Source: Himantopus leucocephalus (taxonomy: Eukaryota > Chordata > Aves > Charadriiformes > Recurvirostridae). From it: a stretch of 64,000 nt of DNA. Location of the stretch: NCBI GenBank assembly GCA_003993805.1, contig RSEF01000006.1, forward strand, positions 27,251,402 to 27,315,401, written 5' to 3'. Each line of letters begins with the position of its first letter. Position 1 is the first letter of the stretch. Below are positions 61,687 through 64,000 of the stretch, piece after piece. The notes beneath the pieces were generated by a model that ran no database searches, was not told where the DNA came from, and saw only the letters and a list, made by a program, of their open reading frames with translations. A program made the position numbers and the translations under genes.

Positions 61687-61708
61687 AGATAAAATAAAAT
61701 AAAATAAA
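61687..61708. repeat. (AAAAT)n repeat
   Basis: About four units of a five-base AT repeat. Confidence 0.8.
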
Positions 61709-64000
61709 GAAATCAAATGGGATCCTTTGGTATAGAAGTGTGTAAAATCACAAAAGATGCAGTAGCTGTCAGTTGTGATGGAAACATATAAATCTTTGCA
61801 AAGATTTAGCTCTGAGCAAAAGCAGAAAGAAGCACGTGTGGGTAGCAAAATGTTAACCTGAGTGATTTTATCAGACTTTCCATATTTAGTTCTTTGGGGT
61901 CCTTTCCTGCCTCTCTGCAAAAACAAATAATGGGTTAAAGCAGATTTTAACAACATTGAAATCCTGTCACTACATACCATTAAAGAAAGATGTTGCATCT
62001 GATAGGCAGAAGGAATCTCCTGTGTGATTTTCCTTCATGATGCAGTGTAAAAAATTTCATCAGGTAATTTCTCCCCTCTCCCGCCCCGCTGAAGCATGGT
62101 GCTGCCAGATTAGTAAATACATCTCATTGAAAAAACACTCAGACTTGATTTAAAATTTTCAAGTGATAGAGTATCTGCTTTGTTCCACGGTAAATTGTGC
62201 AAGTGATTAGTTATCATGACTGTTAAAAAAAAAAAACCAAGGCCTGTTATGAGAGTGAATTTGTCTGGCTTCCACTGCTGATCTCCAACTTTTGCTCTGC
62301 CTTTTCCAGGGTATCTTAGAACTCTCTCAGGTATGAGAAATATCATCTCTGTATGTGGCCCAAATTCTTAGGTACTTACTATATGACCTAGAACTCAGAT
62401 GTACCAAAACCACACAAACTTTTAAGGGAGTCTAGCTTGTCTGGTAGTTCAGATCAGTCTAAAGAGCAGACCCCTTTGGAACAAAACTTGTGATTTTATT
62501 TAATAAAAAGAAAAAAAAAAGTATATCAAGCTTATTTACCTGGGTTTTGTTTTTCTCCTATGAAATTATTATTGAACTAACAACGGTTTCTTTCCCAATT
62601 GAATTTCCCCTCATGCTTGTACTTCCACTCTAGGATTTCCCTACCGCTCCAGCTAAGAATAAAAATTCTTTTGTCAATACTTGTGGAACTCTTGAAAGCA
62701 AATTTCCAAAGCGTGGAGAGTGAAGCAAGGATGCAGCATTAGTGCTTGGCTCTTCTGTTACTGGGTCTCCCACAAATATAATCTGTAACATTGGACTGAT
62801 CATATAATCCCTTTATCTCCTCTGGTGTATGAAGACAATCGTTTTTCACTACCTCCTAAAGTTGAGTTGTTATAAAAGCAATATAATTAATTCAGAGCTA
62901 TATATTAATGAGGCTCATAAGAGAATCTAATCAGAGATGCATTAAGGTATATTTCAGATTCAAACAAACAAGTAGTTATTATTGTATACACTGTATGATG
63001 TACAAACTCTTTAAATCTTAGTTTGTTCATAGCCTAGATAATGCTGATGAAAATGGCGTAACTATTTGCTACACATTCAGTTTCACTGGCAAGTCTTGGA
63101 GAGGTTTTTTTCTCCTTGCAATGGATTAGCAGCGGAAAGCAACTGGAGAGCTACAAATTGATGTAGCTCAGATGCAGCAGAACAGCATGTCTAAGGGCAC
63201 CCTTAAGTGCAGTGGCTTGCCTGAACAAGGCCATGAATTTGGGTTTCCCCTACCCTGACCTAAAATTCTCTCCCAAATCCTAGAAACCTTCCTTTCCAAA
63301 TTGAAATGAATATTCTTGCACAAAGTTTTAACTTCAGTGGCTTTGCACGCTCCAACAGCTAGAAGAATGCTTCTAATGGAAATTCCCAACTAGCTGTATC
63401 CACAGACATTCAACTTGGATGGAAGCTCTCAGCAAAACTTCTCTAAAGGCACTTAAAAATTATATAAAACCAGGTTTCTACTCCTTTAAAGGTAACTAAC
63501 AGGAAAAGGAGAAAAATCTACTTCTGAATGTTTCTTTAAGCAATACCCATATTTTGTCAAGCTCATACTGTATTGTAAGAGGATTCTCATGTTATCAGAA
63601 TCGAATAATTCACATCCTTGTTCAGCACAAGTAGTGAAGAGTACTGTCTATAAATCCCTTTGGATTACCACATGGCTTTGAGCATGCAATAAATCTTTTC
63701 CCCTATCCCATCACCTCCTAATCTGCTAAAAGTCTTCCAAAAGATCAGAACCATTAAGATGTCATTTTATAATGGAGGAATTACAGCCTAATTTAACAAA
63801 CCTTGTCCTGAGGTCTATAAACTAGGACTCAAAAGTGAGAAAGAAATCCTGTGCTGAATTCAATCACTGCTTGGGATTTGTTGCCATGAGAGCCCGTTCA
63901 TTGGCTGACTAGCTGCCAGCCTTGCAAACTGGCTGATTTTCCTTCCCAGGTTTGAGCTGTTCTGTTCCAATAACTGTTCTTCCTTATCTTATTGCTTTTT

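Larger units (their letters stand above)
55189..64000. other. AT-rich tract, no supported gene
   Basis: No splice-bounded open block was found. A GC-richer patch at about 60,470-60,990 has long overlapping minus-strand frames, as GC-rich DNA does. The hairpin repeat at 58,742-58,816, the candidate regulatory block at 61,090-61,565 and a short AAAAT repeat are listed separately. Confidence 0.45.

Noticed and set aside
61648..61998. 116-codon minus-strand frame
   Set aside because: It is Cys/Phe/Ser-rich without motifs and is within chance expectation.
1..64000. CRISPR arrays, operons, ribosomal or transfer RNA genes
   Set aside because: I saw no regularly spaced repeats, no compact gene runs and no cloverleaf or rRNA-like sequence. 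The content is vertebrate nuclear DNA.

Overview
The window looks like nuclear DNA from a bird. It is AT-rich and almost free of long reading frames. It carries three fragments of the CR1 LINE, the dominant bird retrotransposon, and one of them ends in the typical CR1 3' tail. It also holds at least two old MIR-type SINE remnants and a fragment resembling a bird endogenous-retrovirus LTR. There is no operon-like gene packing, CRISPR array or other prokaryotic signature. I could run no search, so the species is open.

Layout. Positions 1-23,000 are non-coding-looking DNA with a 100-N gap (847-946) inside a CR1 copy, MIR remnants, simple repeats, a G-quadruplex-forming run and a few homeobox/POU-site-rich blocks that resemble conserved regulatory elements. 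From about 23.1 to 39.4 kb the minus strand carries a series of short, splice-bounded, exon-like blocks. The best are at 36,290-36,435, 35,953-36,207, 35,562-35,666, 28,174-28,283 and 23,148-23,305. They can be read as the 3' half of a multi-exon gene transcribed right to left and ending near 23,148. I do not recognise the product. A third CR1 piece lies in one of its putative introns. Positions 39.4-51.8 kb hold nothing I can call a gene. A 3' CR1 copy sits at 51.8-52.6 kb and the LTR fragment at 55.1 kb. The rest is AT-rich, with a candidate regulatory block at 61.1-61.6 kb and an old inverted-repeat element at 58.7 kb.

The candidate gene is the most interesting item, and it is not secure. 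Splice sites are good at several exons. However, two incompatible exon chains are both phase-consistent at the 3' end, one internal junction needs either an unusually short intron or a weaker acceptor, and one exon is cut by an N/poly-C artefact. It could be a fast-evolving protein gene, a decaying gene or a spliced non-coding RNA. The other reading frames of 60-160 codons scattered through the window are about what chance gives in this much DNA, and I have not called them as genes.
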